The notes under the pieces: model-generated
Database searches by the model: none
What the model was told of the DNA's origin: nothing
The model's input: the letters and a program-made list of their open reading frames with translations, nothing else
Assembly: GCA_025024175.1 (NCBI GenBank)
Contig: QCXZ01000064.1
Location: forward strand, 57,619,325-57,683,324
Source of the DNA: Rhyzopertha dominica
Taxonomy: Eukaryota > Arthropoda > Insecta > Coleoptera > Bostrichidae
Direction: 5' to 3'
DNA: 64,000 bases
Shown here: one piece after another, positions 47,401-57,007 of the stretch
Numbering within the stretch: the stretch's first letter is position 1
How the letters are laid out: each line of letters starts with the position of its first letter
Program-made: the position numbers and the translations under genes

Positions 47401-48511
47401 TGATATAACCAAGCATCTTAATTTCACTTGCATTGTACGAACTTAATTTTAATTTAGACTGATGAACTGGCAGTAACGAGAAACTTTCTTCATATATAGA
47501 TTCTGGTATTAACGATACTCCTGACCCAGTATCTACATCCATTAATAAATCAACATTTTCTACTGTAACCTTTAGCCTAATTGGCTTATAAGTTTTTGCA
47601 TTTGAACAAAATACAGAAAACAAATTGTCACTACTATCAGAATCAAGCTCTTTTACAGTGGAACAAAGTTCTACATTTGAATCATTATTTTGCACAAAAT
47701 AATTACTACTTTTATTACCGTTTCTTGCTTTCTTGCAAACGTACTTTAGATGACCTTTTTCTCCGCATATCATACAGTTTGAATTTAGGTAGAAACAGTC
47801 CCTCGTCTTGTGGTTTTTACGTCCACAACACATACATACTCTGGGTTGTGCTGTCTCTTTTCCTCTTCTAGATGATTGCCCATGCGTCCTCGTTCGTCCG
47901 GCTTTTGAGCGCTGACCCTTGGACCTCGATAAAGAGCTGCCGTGTTCTTCCTTGACTTTCGAGCGGTTTACGAAATTAACATTCTGGGTACCATTTTCCA
48001 CCATCGAAGCGCTATACTCTGCCTGCTCCATTGCCCTTGCTAACTGATACGCCTTCATGTAGTTTAGGGATTTTTCTGAAAACAGCCTTTGTTTTATGAC
48101 ATCACTGGCTAAACCTGAAACTAGTTGGTCACGTAAATTATCGTCCAAACTTTCCTTGAAGGCGCAAGTCTTAGCCAAATTCTTGAGCGCGGCCATGAAC
48201 TGCGTAATTGATTCTCCCTTTTCTTGACGTCGCTGCCGAAACTTATGTCGTTCTGCAATTATTGATGGTTCGGGATGAAGATGGTTTTTGACTATCTTCA
48301 CCAGCTCCGCATAGGTCTTGTCTTCGGGATTATCGGGACTGCAGAGATCCATCATCAATTCATATGTTTCATCGCCTACCAATGTGATTAACGTCGGGAC
48401 CTTCATCTCCTCCTCGACCTTGTTGACGATAAAGTACTGCTCTAGTCGGGAAATGTACGTCTTCCAGTTACTTGTTCCTGGTACAAACTGACCAATCTTC
48501 CCAACTGCCAT
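44492..48511 (-). CDS. Gag-Pol polyprotein, Mag-like Gypsy
   Basis: 1339 codons in one frame. Gag occupies about residues 1-270, with a capsid-like region rich in charged residues and two CX2CX4HX4C knuckles (CMCCGRKNHKTRDC, CMICGEKGHLKYVC, about 227-262). Protease has DTGSG near 326. RT spans about 480-660, with FSKIDLSQAYAQI and FLDDIL (YxDD equivalent). RNase H has ACDASPYGIGA near 774 and TDNKPL. Integrase has a HHCC finger near 994-1030 and a DDE core: DFLGPL near 1057, TDNGPPF near 1110, and the Glu in NGAAEN near 1147. All catalytic residues are present. The N bases at 44779-44780 and 47259 leave three residues unresolved but do not shift the frame. ATG lies 13 bases inside the primer site. 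Confidence 0.95.
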   Translation of the reverse strand: MAVGKIGQFVPGTSNWKTYISRLEQYFIVNKVEEEMKVPTLITLVGDETYELMMDLCSPDNPEDKTYAELVKIVKNHLHPEPSIIAERHKFRQRRQEKGESITQFMAALKNLAKTCAFKESLDDNLRDQLVSGLASDVIKQRLFSEKSLNYMKAYQLARAMEQAEYSASMVENGTQNVNFVNRSKVKEEHGSSLSRSKGQRSKAGRTRTHGQSSRRGKETAQPRVCMCCGRKNHKTRDCFYLNSNCMICGEKGHLKYVCKKARNGNKSSNYFVQNNDSNVELCSTVKELDSDSSDNLFSVFCSNAKTYKPIRLKVTVENVDLLMDVDTGSGVSLIPESIYEESFSLLPVHQSKLKLSSYNASEIKMLGYIIVNVNYKGVTKQLKLYVVPEGGPPLLGRQWLNELKINIINNEAVNQIXVKLNEVTSTSKIDSSVCNNEKLLDSLIVQYKSVFDNQLGKLKNCQAKLYLKEDSVPVFCRARPLPFSMKARVENELERLCSEGILTPIDHSEWATAIVPVIKKDGQVRICGDFRISVNPNLNVHKYPIPKIEDIFASLSGGKLFSKIDLSQAYAQIELDDDSKKLVVINTHKGLYMYNRLPYGIASSPSIFQKLMDQLFGKMEGVFVFLDDILITGRNGTEHLNRLKQVFSKLQECGLKVKLDKCSFFQKSVSYLGFIIDAEGLHPSSEKTAAIAKMKIPQNKSELKSFLGLVNYYAKFLPNLSLKLKNLFALLRKNARWKWSKPCQAEFDLVKEELMSEKVLVHYNPNLPVTLACDASPYGIGAVISHVFPNGLSRPIAHASRTLSEAERNYAQIDREALAIIFGVKKFHQYLFGRNFTLITDNKPLMQILDSKKGIPQLAASRLQRWSILLSAYQYDIKCVKSEKNTNADTLSRLPMLYKAKEKIDLGHILYIEESLPITYKTISSETRKDKILNKVFDYTMNGWPNDPDKCEFELKPYWNRKSELHIEQGCILWGFRVIVPEKLRKAILNEIHSSHFGIVKSKSIVRSFCYWPQIDKDITLMCNSCSACKLVTSHPPKTILQPWPQASKPWERLHADFLGPLYGQKYFAITDAFTKWPEILKIKHNDARTTINCLRSLFARFGIPDYLVTDNGPPFRSSEFEKFLIANGVKHLYSPPYHPPSNGAAENCVKNFKLAIKKAHCENTDLNLAMYRYLFDYRNTQHTTTGSSPAFLMFGRELKSRLHLMKPDLKKFVNNKIQKQIDNHKGNYSKQFDIGAPVYIRXXRHSQESSWIPGKIENKLGNVIYDVKLGEDKVVRRHSNQIISRQSLAYPTSDESVPNVDKEITVNQEPNDLHKQDEPSVSGAVEPRYILRPRVKE

Positions 48512-48523
48512 ATTTACTTTTGT

Positions 48524-48535
48524 TCCTCGTCGCCA
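48524..48535 (-). promoter_or_regulatory. Primer binding site, Ser-tRNA type
   Basis: Minus strand TGGCGACGAGGA, two bases after the 5' LTR, is complementary to the 3' end of an insect serine tRNA including CCA, as I recall that sequence. Confidence 0.75.
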
Positions 48536-48537
48536 AA

Positions 48538-48704
48538 TGTAATATATTTATTAAATTTTGTGCATTATTTAGCTCGGAAATAAACACGTCTATCTCGTTT
48601 CACGATTTATTCGACAAGACAGTAAAACACAGCAAGTACGGAAATAACAAAAACTGTACAAAAGAAACAGTGACAAGGACCGACAATCAACTCTATACAC
48701 TACA
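48538..48704 (-). repeat. 5' LTR of short-LTR Gypsy
   Basis: Identical to 44177-44343. Flanked outside by the TTGGT duplication at 48705-48709. Confidence 0.95.
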
Positions 48705-48709
48705 TTGGT

Positions 48710-49959
48710 GATTTTATTTTGAGAATAGGGTTCATTCATCCATCACACCTTATGGAATAGAAGAAGTAAGTAATGAAAAGAACTAGATGCAGAAATATCA
48801 AATTTGACGAGCACACGACGAAAACGCAGAGTAATTACTAATATATCGCTTTTCCAGGACACACTTTCTGCACTATATATTATTTATATGTTTTGAGCTT
48901 TATGTATTTCAATAGTATCATCTGATTACTAGACAAGTGGCATTTTTTCTGGGACTAATGCAAAAGTGTTAAAGTCTATAAATGGTGATCTACACCCTGT
49001 CTTCCATTCCAACTTGTATAATCAAATTATAGGAAATAAAGGTGCTATATAATGTACCTATGTTTTGGCTATGCACGTAGTGTATATAAATCTAATGTCA
49101 ATCTGTTTGTGAACCAATACACTTATACTGTTTCAGTTTTTGATACAACTACTAAACTTAAATCGATTGATTTTTTTTGACTCTTGGAGTATGCTAAATT
49201 ATCTGGTACATTTACTTTACTTTATAACCGAATTTTCAGCATTACAAACGGAATGGAACCTGAAACGGTACTAGCACACGACATGAACGCAAATAGGGTC
49301 ATTCGATGGCTTTCAAAAAGAGGTAATGAACCATTCAACATCAGCTGGGACCAGATAGCACGATTATCGTGACATGTTCCGAACGTTGAATATGCGGTTA
49401 TGACCGTGCTCGGCCTTGTATGTTTTCCGAATAACTGATAATGGCAAATCCCATATCTGAGTCGGGTTGCACGTGTCTTTGGTTCACCACGTGCATAATA
49501 CACTTCTGGGAGTCATGGGCAAAATATGTAACCCGGATAGAGGAGCTTATATGTGTGGCAGTAAAGACATTTTTATTGTTGTTTCGACATAAAAGCAGGA
49601 ATGCAATACAATATCGGTACCCGCTTGGCATATCGATATGACTGCGGAGTTGCAGAAAAATGCGGATCGCAGGTTTCGGCAGCCTTCCTGGAAATATTAA
49701 CGAATAAATTCTGGAATGTGCAGGTTGCAGTATGGTGTTTCTGACTTTAATAAGTTTGAGGCCGATTTTTTATAGATGCCACATGATAATTTAGTGCTTT
49801 CTGTTACTTATCTCTGCTTGCCACAATCAAGCATTTTCCATTCCAAGTATTGTTAAACTACGTTTTTTATTTTATACCATACCGGTGTGTTGGGAAGTTC
49901 TGTACGTAATTGGTATACCTAATATAGAAAAACCTATTTGTTACAGATATGCATCAGTG
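48710..49959. other. AT-rich gap
   Basis: No recognised feature. Opposite-strand frames overlap at 49184-49641. Confidence 0.4.
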
Positions 49960-50240
49960 AAATTACAATTTTCTACGTTACACGCGTAGAAAATGTAGAT
50001 TTGAGTAAAACGGATTTTTTTTGTGTCTAATTTATCTGTTTTAAATCCATATACATATTTCGAAGTCTTTCCTTCAAGGACTATATTAGATGTATTCCTA
50101 AGAAGCCTATTTTTGGCATGCTATCAATTCATAACAACATACTTAACATACAAATAAAATTGTTCTGCGCTTAAAAAGGCTGCTATAAAAGAACAAGGGT
50201 AGCATATGAAATTGCCCGTCTATTACTATTTACAGAGAAG
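49957..50240. repeat. Diverged repeat, copy 1 (CAGTGA... with TTCTACG palindrome)
   Basis: Shares blocks with 63332-63810: CAGTGA start, TTCTACGTTAC and CGCGTAGAAAATG forming a near-palindrome, an AAGCCTATTTTT-type block, and GATAATAAAA near the end. Possibly a non-autonomous hAT-type element, but no 8-bp duplication was found. Confidence 0.55.
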
Positions 50241-50858
50241 AAAGATAATAAAAGTAAACGTCACTGAGGAGTCCCTTTCACTTACTGAGAGCTCAAAAGT
50301 GCTTATAAATATAGTACAGGCATTGTAGTAAAACGGTAAGATAACTGCAATTTTCCGTTATAAAAAATTTTTTTCACCACCTTTGATTTGAACTTAGAAA
50401 TGAGGTGTGATAGGTAAAAGTTAAACAACGCTGAACGCATAAGCAGAAACCACAATAAACGAATCGCTACCGAATTACTTTTATTTCAACACAAACAGTG
50501 AATACTGATACAAGTATTTTTTGACAGATTATTTTTCAAAAAACGAGTGTGCTATGTCGTCTGTTGAAATTATAAATGAAAGTTAGTGCGGCAACATACC
50601 CATCGAAACCAGCGGGATACTCAAGGTCAAAAAAAATCGGTTTTCATGCAATATCTGCTTTCCTGTTCATCAGATCATAAAAGTTCCTGTTATAAAAATT
50701 GTAAATAATAAAATTCTCTACCAGATACGTCCTATAATTTTTTTTTATGTGATGAGTGATTCTAATGTTAAGTTTATTATAAAGAGAGAACTCTTATAAT
50801 TATTAAAACACCTATATCCCCACCACCTTGGAGGTAGAATATACGAACAAAAAAAAAC

Positions 50859-51120
50859 ATAAGATTATCAGTTTTCATCATCACTGTCTATATTAGATTC
50901 TGAACCTGAATTTTCAGTGATCATATTTTGATCTAAATAATCGATTGCATTAATGCCAGCAGACTCATACTCGTCTTCTATAATTTCTTGTATTGAATTC
51001 AGACAACCTTGGCCACTGCAAAATCCACAAACAATTGAACACTTTATACCAGATTTTTAACAACCTTACTGTCTTTTCCACAACCTTTTTTGCTTTTACA
51101 AAAAAAATCATCGTTATTGG
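50859..51120 (-). pseudogene. C-terminal Cys-rich (CXC-like) protein relic
   Basis: On the minus strand: FFCKSKKGCGKDSK near 51100, then after frame changes KCSIVCGFCSGQGCLNS near 51020, then an acidic tail ending SGSESNIDSDDEN and a stop at about 50864. Regularly spaced Cys followed by an acidic C-terminus resembles the Cys-rich end of some transposon-encoded proteins in insects. Several Cys in the first part are changed. No catalytic domain seen, so the element type is unknown. Confidence 0.45.
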
Positions 51121-51178
51121 CTCCCATAAATTAGCAACATCTACAAATCAACCCCAACAATCAGGGGGCCTATATATA

Positions 51179-51516
51179 CAGGGTTTCTATAAATAATTCA
51201 TGCGTCCACGGCACTTAATGGAAATTATCGATACACCAATTTGCCGCCTCTCAGAAACGTGAAGACAACTATTACTTACTTACATTTGTCGATTATTGAA
51301 TTATTTGATATACTTTAATATGAGAAAATGCTGGGAGTGTGTATTTTTAACCTATTCTGTAGTGTTTTGTGGGACAATAACTTTTTGGTTGGAAAAAGCT
51401 CACATGTCGGTAATTGGGAGGGAAGGGGGGGTAACATTGATCTAATCAAAAAGGCGGCACAAACAATTCGGAAATTCACACCGCCTACGATGCACGAATC
51501 ATTTATAGAGGCCCTG
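51179..51516. mobile_element. TA-flanked MITE
   Basis: 338 bp with inverted ends of about 30 bp: CAGGGTTTCTATAAATAATTC on the left (51179), CAGGGCCTCTATAAATGATTC read inward from the right (51516), flanked by TA at 51177-51178 and 51517-51518. No coding. Size, ends and TA target fit a Tc1/mariner-type MITE. It sits next to the right arm of the larger inverted-repeat element. Confidence 0.75.
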
Positions 51517-51690
51517 TATTATAAGAGTTCTCTCTTTAAAATACATTTTAAATGAGGACCACTGCTCATATGAAAAAATAATATAGGACATATCGCGGGA
51601 AAACCGATTTTTTGACCTTTAACCTTGAGTATCGTAAAGTATTGATGGGTACTTTTCACACCCCATTTCTAATGTTAAAATAAAGATGTT

Positions 51691-54362
51691 GAGAAAAATA
51701 CAAGTGATTAGGCTAATAAACACGGAAATAACTTGATGACTGGACTACTAGTGCTGTCAGAATTTGGAATCCTTGTATTGAACATTCGAATATGGAGCAA
51801 ATCGAATATATATTAGATACGAATAATTTGTACAAATTTTTACACGTTCGCCCATATCAATTCGTTTTTTTTGTAATGGACATTCACTTCTGATAATAGG
51901 CTTCTCATTTCTATCATCTGCAAGGCGATTTATAGTTTTTGTATATCGCATTAAATCGAGCAATATTTAGTAAATATAGAAAAAAAACATTTGTTAGGCT
52001 AGTTTAAAATTAAACTAAGTACAGTCTGTAATATAAATGAAAAATTCGGTAACTTTAAATATTCGTTAGTAAGCTGATTATAGCATTATTTATAAAAAAT
52101 GTAGAGTAATCATCTTGTAGATAAGTACCGCCTGGTATGCAAAAATTGAACAATATTTATGGAGTATATAATATCGTTGTAGCCCTGTTTTTATATATTC
52201 ACGCTACATTTTTGGCAGATTCCATTTGAGAATAAAAAGTTGCGTTAACAAGACAATTATGTCATTTTCAATTCTAGAATTTAAAACAGCTTTTCCTACA
52301 AAAAGAGTTGTCAATTTCAAAATAATGCATTTTTTATTACATTAAGTAGATAAGTACCACACGACATGGTTTTCTAGTTTTTAGTTCTTGAAATTAACAT
52401 TAAATGTATAGTTTGAACAGTAATTAACCAAAAATTTGTCGGCCGTTTTAATATTTTAGCGTTGTTTTTGACGAATTACTATATAAACAATGTAAACTGG
52501 TACATTTTTCTCTAAGTGGATATATGTAGTAATGTTTACTTCTACAATAAATCTCCCCGAAGTCTATCAAATCCACTATATTTAAATATATGTAGAAGTA
52601 AAGAATTACTATATATGTTGCTGCTGCCTCATTGTCAATTAACGCAAACATCAAGTGAAGTTCTGAACTTCTAGTAGGTGAAGATTTTGCTTCCAATTTT
52701 CTTGCAACTCCTTTTTATGTATGAAAGGTTCTCCTAAGTATTCCTCTGCAGCCGTGCTAGATTTTCACCCTTCGTGCTTTTTGAAGCAAACAACGTCTTT
52801 CAAATGAAAAGGAATTGCTAATGTTCGACGAGAATGGTGCCCGGTATATATATTTGCATGTTCCAGCTTTAAATACTTAGGTATTTTTTGAAAAATAGCA
52901 CTAATTTTGTGAGTACCAGCTACTCAGCCGTAGTGGAAGTGAAAGCATAAGCCCACATCATCTATGCATATTCGCTTGTTATAAACACCTTTTGATTTGT
53001 TTGGAGCGTAATCATAACGTTTATGTTTTAAAGAAGCTTAAAGTACCCGAATTTTTATATTTCAGTAAAATTTGTAAGAGACATCCACAGTGTTGATAAC
53101 TTTACAGAGATACGTCAATAAAGCATTCTCGCAGTTAGATTCCACGTTTTTTTTTTAGTCTAAGTAATGTCTTACGTACCTTCTACTTCTTCAGGTAAAC
53201 CTTCACAATCCTTCTTGCACCAAAATGTAGATGCTTTTTAACAACGCAAACCTAAATAATACATTTGTAAGCAAAACTAAACATTTATGAGTCGGCATTC
53301 GCAATTGCATTTATGGTTTTTGTTCTACATTTGTACGGATCTGCATAAACCCTTAAGTACGGTTAACTTCACCTTTAATAATCACTTCTTTGAATCCATG
53401 GGGTTTCTTGTACTTGTAATTGTTGATAGAAAAGGAGCCGCTACACAACCCGGAAGGTTTCGCTTTTATTTGCCGTGATTGAAATGCTACCCTTGCTGGA
53501 ATTCGGTAAATATCGAACGGTCTGTTCGAAGAGTGTTACTCACCCTAAGCTATAGAGCATAAACGTCGGCGTCGAGGGTTGGTGCTGTATGACGCGAAGG
53601 CGAACGGAAATGCGTATCCATCGGCCATTATGTGACGGCATACATTGCGATCTGTACCAATTAGGGTGACATGCCATGCCTGCGAAAGGGAAATATCAAA
53701 TACTCTTGAGCTATTAAACTCCCCCCGACAGCTCGTAGGAGTGAGGAAAACTTTATCCGAGTTCGCTATCTATGCTCGCAAACAAGCTTATGTTTTTGTA
53801 TCGTTCGAACATAGCCACAACAACGTCGTCTGCCCTTAAGGACCGGCAAAACCGATAAAAAGGTGGTGTGTTTAAAAGAAGCACACAGTATAGCTATTCT
53901 GATGATAGTTACGCAGTAGAAGACGCGCTCAAAGCCCGTTCAGAGAAAAGTTTACAAAACTACGTCCCATATCACTAGGTAGTATCAGCAAATTTCGGAA
54001 GCAGCTTAGAGGACTGGAAAATCTGCGACAGGTTAAAAACACGGTACGTAATTGAATGATGGAACAAAATTAGACGTAATGCTTAATTTTGAATATACCC
54101 CGAATGGCTTGCCTCGTAGAGTCTTGACTATAACCAATTGGCCCATTCTTTTTAATAATATCTTAAACTGACTGCTAATTACTTTCTTATCTTTAGAAAT
54201 TAGGTCATTTCGTTACTTAAATTTTGTACCATGACGAAGAAATCGAGGTTCCAACAAAATTAAGCACCTCCTCATTGCAAGGTTAACGTGCTTCCTAATT
54301 GCCTTAATTCTGTCTTTCCAAAACTATGGATTGAAAGTCGAAGGCCAATAGTGTGACCAGCG
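51691..54362. other. Unannotated AT-rich stretch
   Basis: No coding motif recognised over 2.7 kb. Frames near 53287 and 53645 (plus) and 52448 (minus) are short and unrecognised. Confidence 0.4.
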
Positions 54363-55402
54363 AGCTGACATTCTCGTTAAATTTTCAGTTAACAATCTTT
54401 TTTGTTTAATGTTTTGTTTGTACTTTTGGTTTCTAGAACGCCAAAGTATTTGTCGGTCTAGAACATAAAAAAATGTTGAAATAATTTTAGTGCTATCAGT
54501 TATCGTATCCGTCACCCGCCATGTTGTTTAATCGTGGTAATATCGGCGCTTGCGTCTGCTAATAAACAGTAGCGGAAGTACTTCCGAAGCAGTGCCTTGT
54601 ATAAGTTTCTGGATAAGGCAAATTGAAATACGTTACTATCTCTTTTGGCACATTCCTTATTTTGCTGACTCCAATCATTTGGTTAACACATTTTTCTTTG
54701 GCATACTTAACAAAAAATCTTCGACTTGTAATTACTGTCGGACGTAAAGTACAGTATTTGAGCCATATCTTCATTTGGTCTGGATTGAAATCACAAAACA
54801 TCTCGGAGAATGAATTTTGGAATCAGGAATCCTTATAATAATAATTGAATTTTTATCTTCTACACCATCTGTCGTTATTTTCAGTAGCTCGATCACCTCT
54901 TCACAAAGCTCCACAAACACTAATAATTAAAATGACCCGATAAGCTCATAATTAGATAAGTCAATAGATTTATGTTAGTTTGAATTACCTTTTCTAGCAG
55001 AAATCTACTATCAGGTTCCTCTTGTAAAAGTCTCTCAATTTGCTCTTTCGTTAGAATTTTGGACTTTTTTGGAGCGTATCCAGCTGATTTGTTTTTCAAA
55101 TATTGTATTAGTGTCGAAAATTTCCTGATATTTACATTATCTCAAGCATTCAGTATACATTTTAGCATTGAATATATTGACCATAATGTCTAAGGCTTAA
55201 CTTTATTAATTTTATGGAAATATGCCAGTAATACCGCTTCGGATACTTTATGAATTTGTTTTGCACTGCTCCACGCTTTAAATTCGTTGTAGGTGATCTC
55301 GTACTGTCTCGACGATTTTTTGGGGATTAACTGTGAAACACCAGTTTGCGGCGCTTCCAATAGTTCTACTGGTAAATGTTCCTCTTCACTTTCCGAGCTC
55401 AT
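54363..55402 (-). mobile_element. Crypton-like transposon, copy 2 (decayed, 5' end cut by LTR element)
   Basis: On the minus strand from ATG at 55402: SSESEEEHLPVELLEAPQ and QLIPKKSSRQYEITYNEFKAW (N-terminus), then a 'YVFGALRRDEL' equivalent near 54890 broken by an indel, then LRPTVITSRRFFVKYAKEK and VSKIRNVPKEIV at 54559-54740, then a degraded HCFG (His-x-x-Arg site lost its Arg) and a frameshifted KQHGG near 54520. The 35-bp block near 54431 is shared with copy 1. Unlike copy 1 it has no hAT insertion. It is more damaged in the catalytic half. Sequence upstream of the ATG is interrupted after 12 bases by the long LTR at 55415. Confidence 0.75.
55190..55402 (-). pseudogene. Crypton N-terminal coding fragment
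   Basis: 70 codons from ATG at 55402, rich in Ser and Glu, then basic. It matches the coding start at 2215 in copy 1 and ends at a stop just after KINKVKP. Not recognised outside this pair. It probably lies upstream of the recombinase domain in the same protein. Confidence 0.55.
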
Positions 55403-55410
55403 TCAATTTG

Positions 55411-55414
55411 CAGT
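55411..55414. repeat. 4-bp target-site duplication CAGT (left)
   Basis: CAGT here and at 63332-63335 flank the long-LTR Gypsy element; 4 bp is the usual size for Gypsy integrases. Confidence 0.85.
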
Positions 55415-56868
55415 TGAAGTAGTTCGTATGTGAAGTATTGCGAATTTGCAGATTGCATTTAGTGGGTTTCCAGAAAACAGTAACTTGTGTGGTCTTCAAG
55501 TGTAGGTTGGAGCCGGGCGATGCGTGGGGTCGTATATCAGTGCCAACTTTTAACCCCCAAGCTGGTGGCTAGTCCTATCGTACCGAGGGTGACATGTTTT
55601 TCGTGAACCGCGTGGACAGATTTATTTTGTTAGTTGTTGTTTTAAGTATTAGGACTGAAGCAACGCAGGCTGGACATTAAAATGATATATGTAAGTAGGC
55701 TAAAGTGATTTTTCTGGTACTCTGGAGTGTTCGGTTTGTGGGAACGAAAAACATTAACGGCTTGTGTTGCTGTTTTGCAATATGTTGGAGGTTTGGTGGG
55801 CATCAACAAATAAACTATGTGGAGGGGTGATTTTTAGGGACATTAAGGAAATAGGAACACAAGAAAGTGAGTGTGTGGAGAACTGTCTTCACGATTAGTT
55901 GACTTGGGTTTCACAGTAATTGTTACCGGCCATTTACGTGTTTTTTTTATACCTATACTAGTTGTTGTATTTTAAATCTGTTCGGAGCCACTTGTTGATT
56001 GTGTACAACAGTTATTTGTGCTTTGTGAATTTGGATTCAAAGTCGCAGGTATGGTAAACTACCTTTTCTTTATTAAGGTGTGACTGTTATTTGTCTTCAA
56101 ATTATTTCGTGTTTATTCTGTTCTTATCGTCTTAATTTTGTTTTTTTTTTATTGTACTAAGCCAGCCATTGTGAGATCCGGGTATCAATAACTGTAAAAG
56201 AGTATATTTTTTGACGTAATTTGAGCAGGTTGTATTAAGCTGGATTTTTCGGAGTGTTGTATGAATTTTTGATGTGAGTTAATGAGTTGATGTAAGGGTC
56301 TATCACTAATATTTCCCCCTGCAACTTTGTGTTCCGACGACTTTAAATGGGTCCTTGGGCACAAAGGTCACGCTCTTAGTCGCCTTTATATGGGGCCATT
56401 AATCCTGATGCAGGTTCCTACCACACGTTGGCAAATGATAAGCGAAAGGTATTATAAAAATGCAGCTTAATTAATTTCTTAGTGTTTAATTTCTCGAACG
56501 TTATTTCCTAATTTAATGCCTCACAACTGCTGACTTATTTCATTTTCATAATTCGTGTGTTAATAAATATTATGGGTGGATGTGTGTGTTTTATTTTGTC
56601 TCATATTCGTGTTGCTCTCACCTCATATTTACGCGAGTAATAAAGAACTTTTTGGGGTCTGTACTGGTCCATCATTCTTGTCACACAACTAATACGGTCC
56701 TGCTTTGGGTAAATTGACGATCACGTTTCCGTAATTATATTAGGTATTTTTGTTTTAGCTAAATTCATTGTTTGTGGCCACATTTTGCTTGTTCTAGGTA
56801 ATCAGAGTTTATTTACTAATTTTAACGCACGCGGCTTTTGCGTAGACCCCTTTCTATGGATCATTACA
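55415..56868 (+). repeat. 5' LTR of long-LTR Gypsy
   Basis: 1454 bp, TGAAGT...ATTACA. Candidate TATA element TATAAAAA at 56453-56460. AATAAA at 56562 and 56639, which would put the transcript start and poly-A site within the last 400 bases. Regulatory assignments are by motif only. Confidence 0.95.
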
Positions 56869-56876
56869 GATAAATT

Positions 56877-56894
56877 TGGTGCCGTGACCAGGAT
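56877..56894 (+). promoter_or_regulatory. Primer binding site, His-tRNA type
   Basis: TGGTGCCGTGACCAGGAT, 8 bases after the LTR, is fully complementary to the 3' 18 bases of an animal histidine tRNA as I recall it. Confidence 0.75.
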
Positions 56895-57007
56895 ATGAGA
56901 TGTATGAGAGCACACTCATCGAGGCAAAATAAAAATATACGTACAAATATACAAGTTTATATAAATGTGTAAAGAAAATATTCTGCTGTGGTGGTAAAAT
57001 TGCAGGT

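Larger units (their letters stand above)
44177..48704 (-). mobile_element. Complete Gypsy LTR retrotransposon (short LTRs, single gag-pol frame)
   Basis: 4528 bp flanked by the 5-bp duplication TTGGT. The two 167-bp LTRs are identical base for base and begin TG and end CA. A tRNA primer site, a purine tract and one uninterrupted 1339-codon Gag-Pol frame are all present. Protease, RT, RNase H and integrase follow in Gypsy order. The compact size, single frame and Ser-tRNA-type primer site fit the Mag group of Gypsy elements. Identical LTRs mean a very recent insertion, and the element may still be mobile. Confidence 0.95.
50385..51690. mobile_element. Inverted-repeat element with Cys-rich coding relic
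   Basis: The left arm (about 50385-50800) and right arm (about 51525-51690) are inverted copies. Shared blocks include ACCCATC, GATACTCAAGGT, AAAATCGGTTTT, GTCCTATA and AAAGAGAGAACTCTTATAAT. The left arm has extra inserted sequence of about 190 bases. Between the arms lie a minus-strand Cys-rich coding relic and a separate MITE. It looks like a decayed DNA transposon with long inverted ends. Exact termini are not determined. Confidence 0.6.

Noticed and set aside
47581..48711. Plus-strand frames of 96 and 79 codons inside the short-LTR Gypsy element
   Set aside because: They lie antisense to the intact Gag-Pol frame or across the LTR and have no motif.
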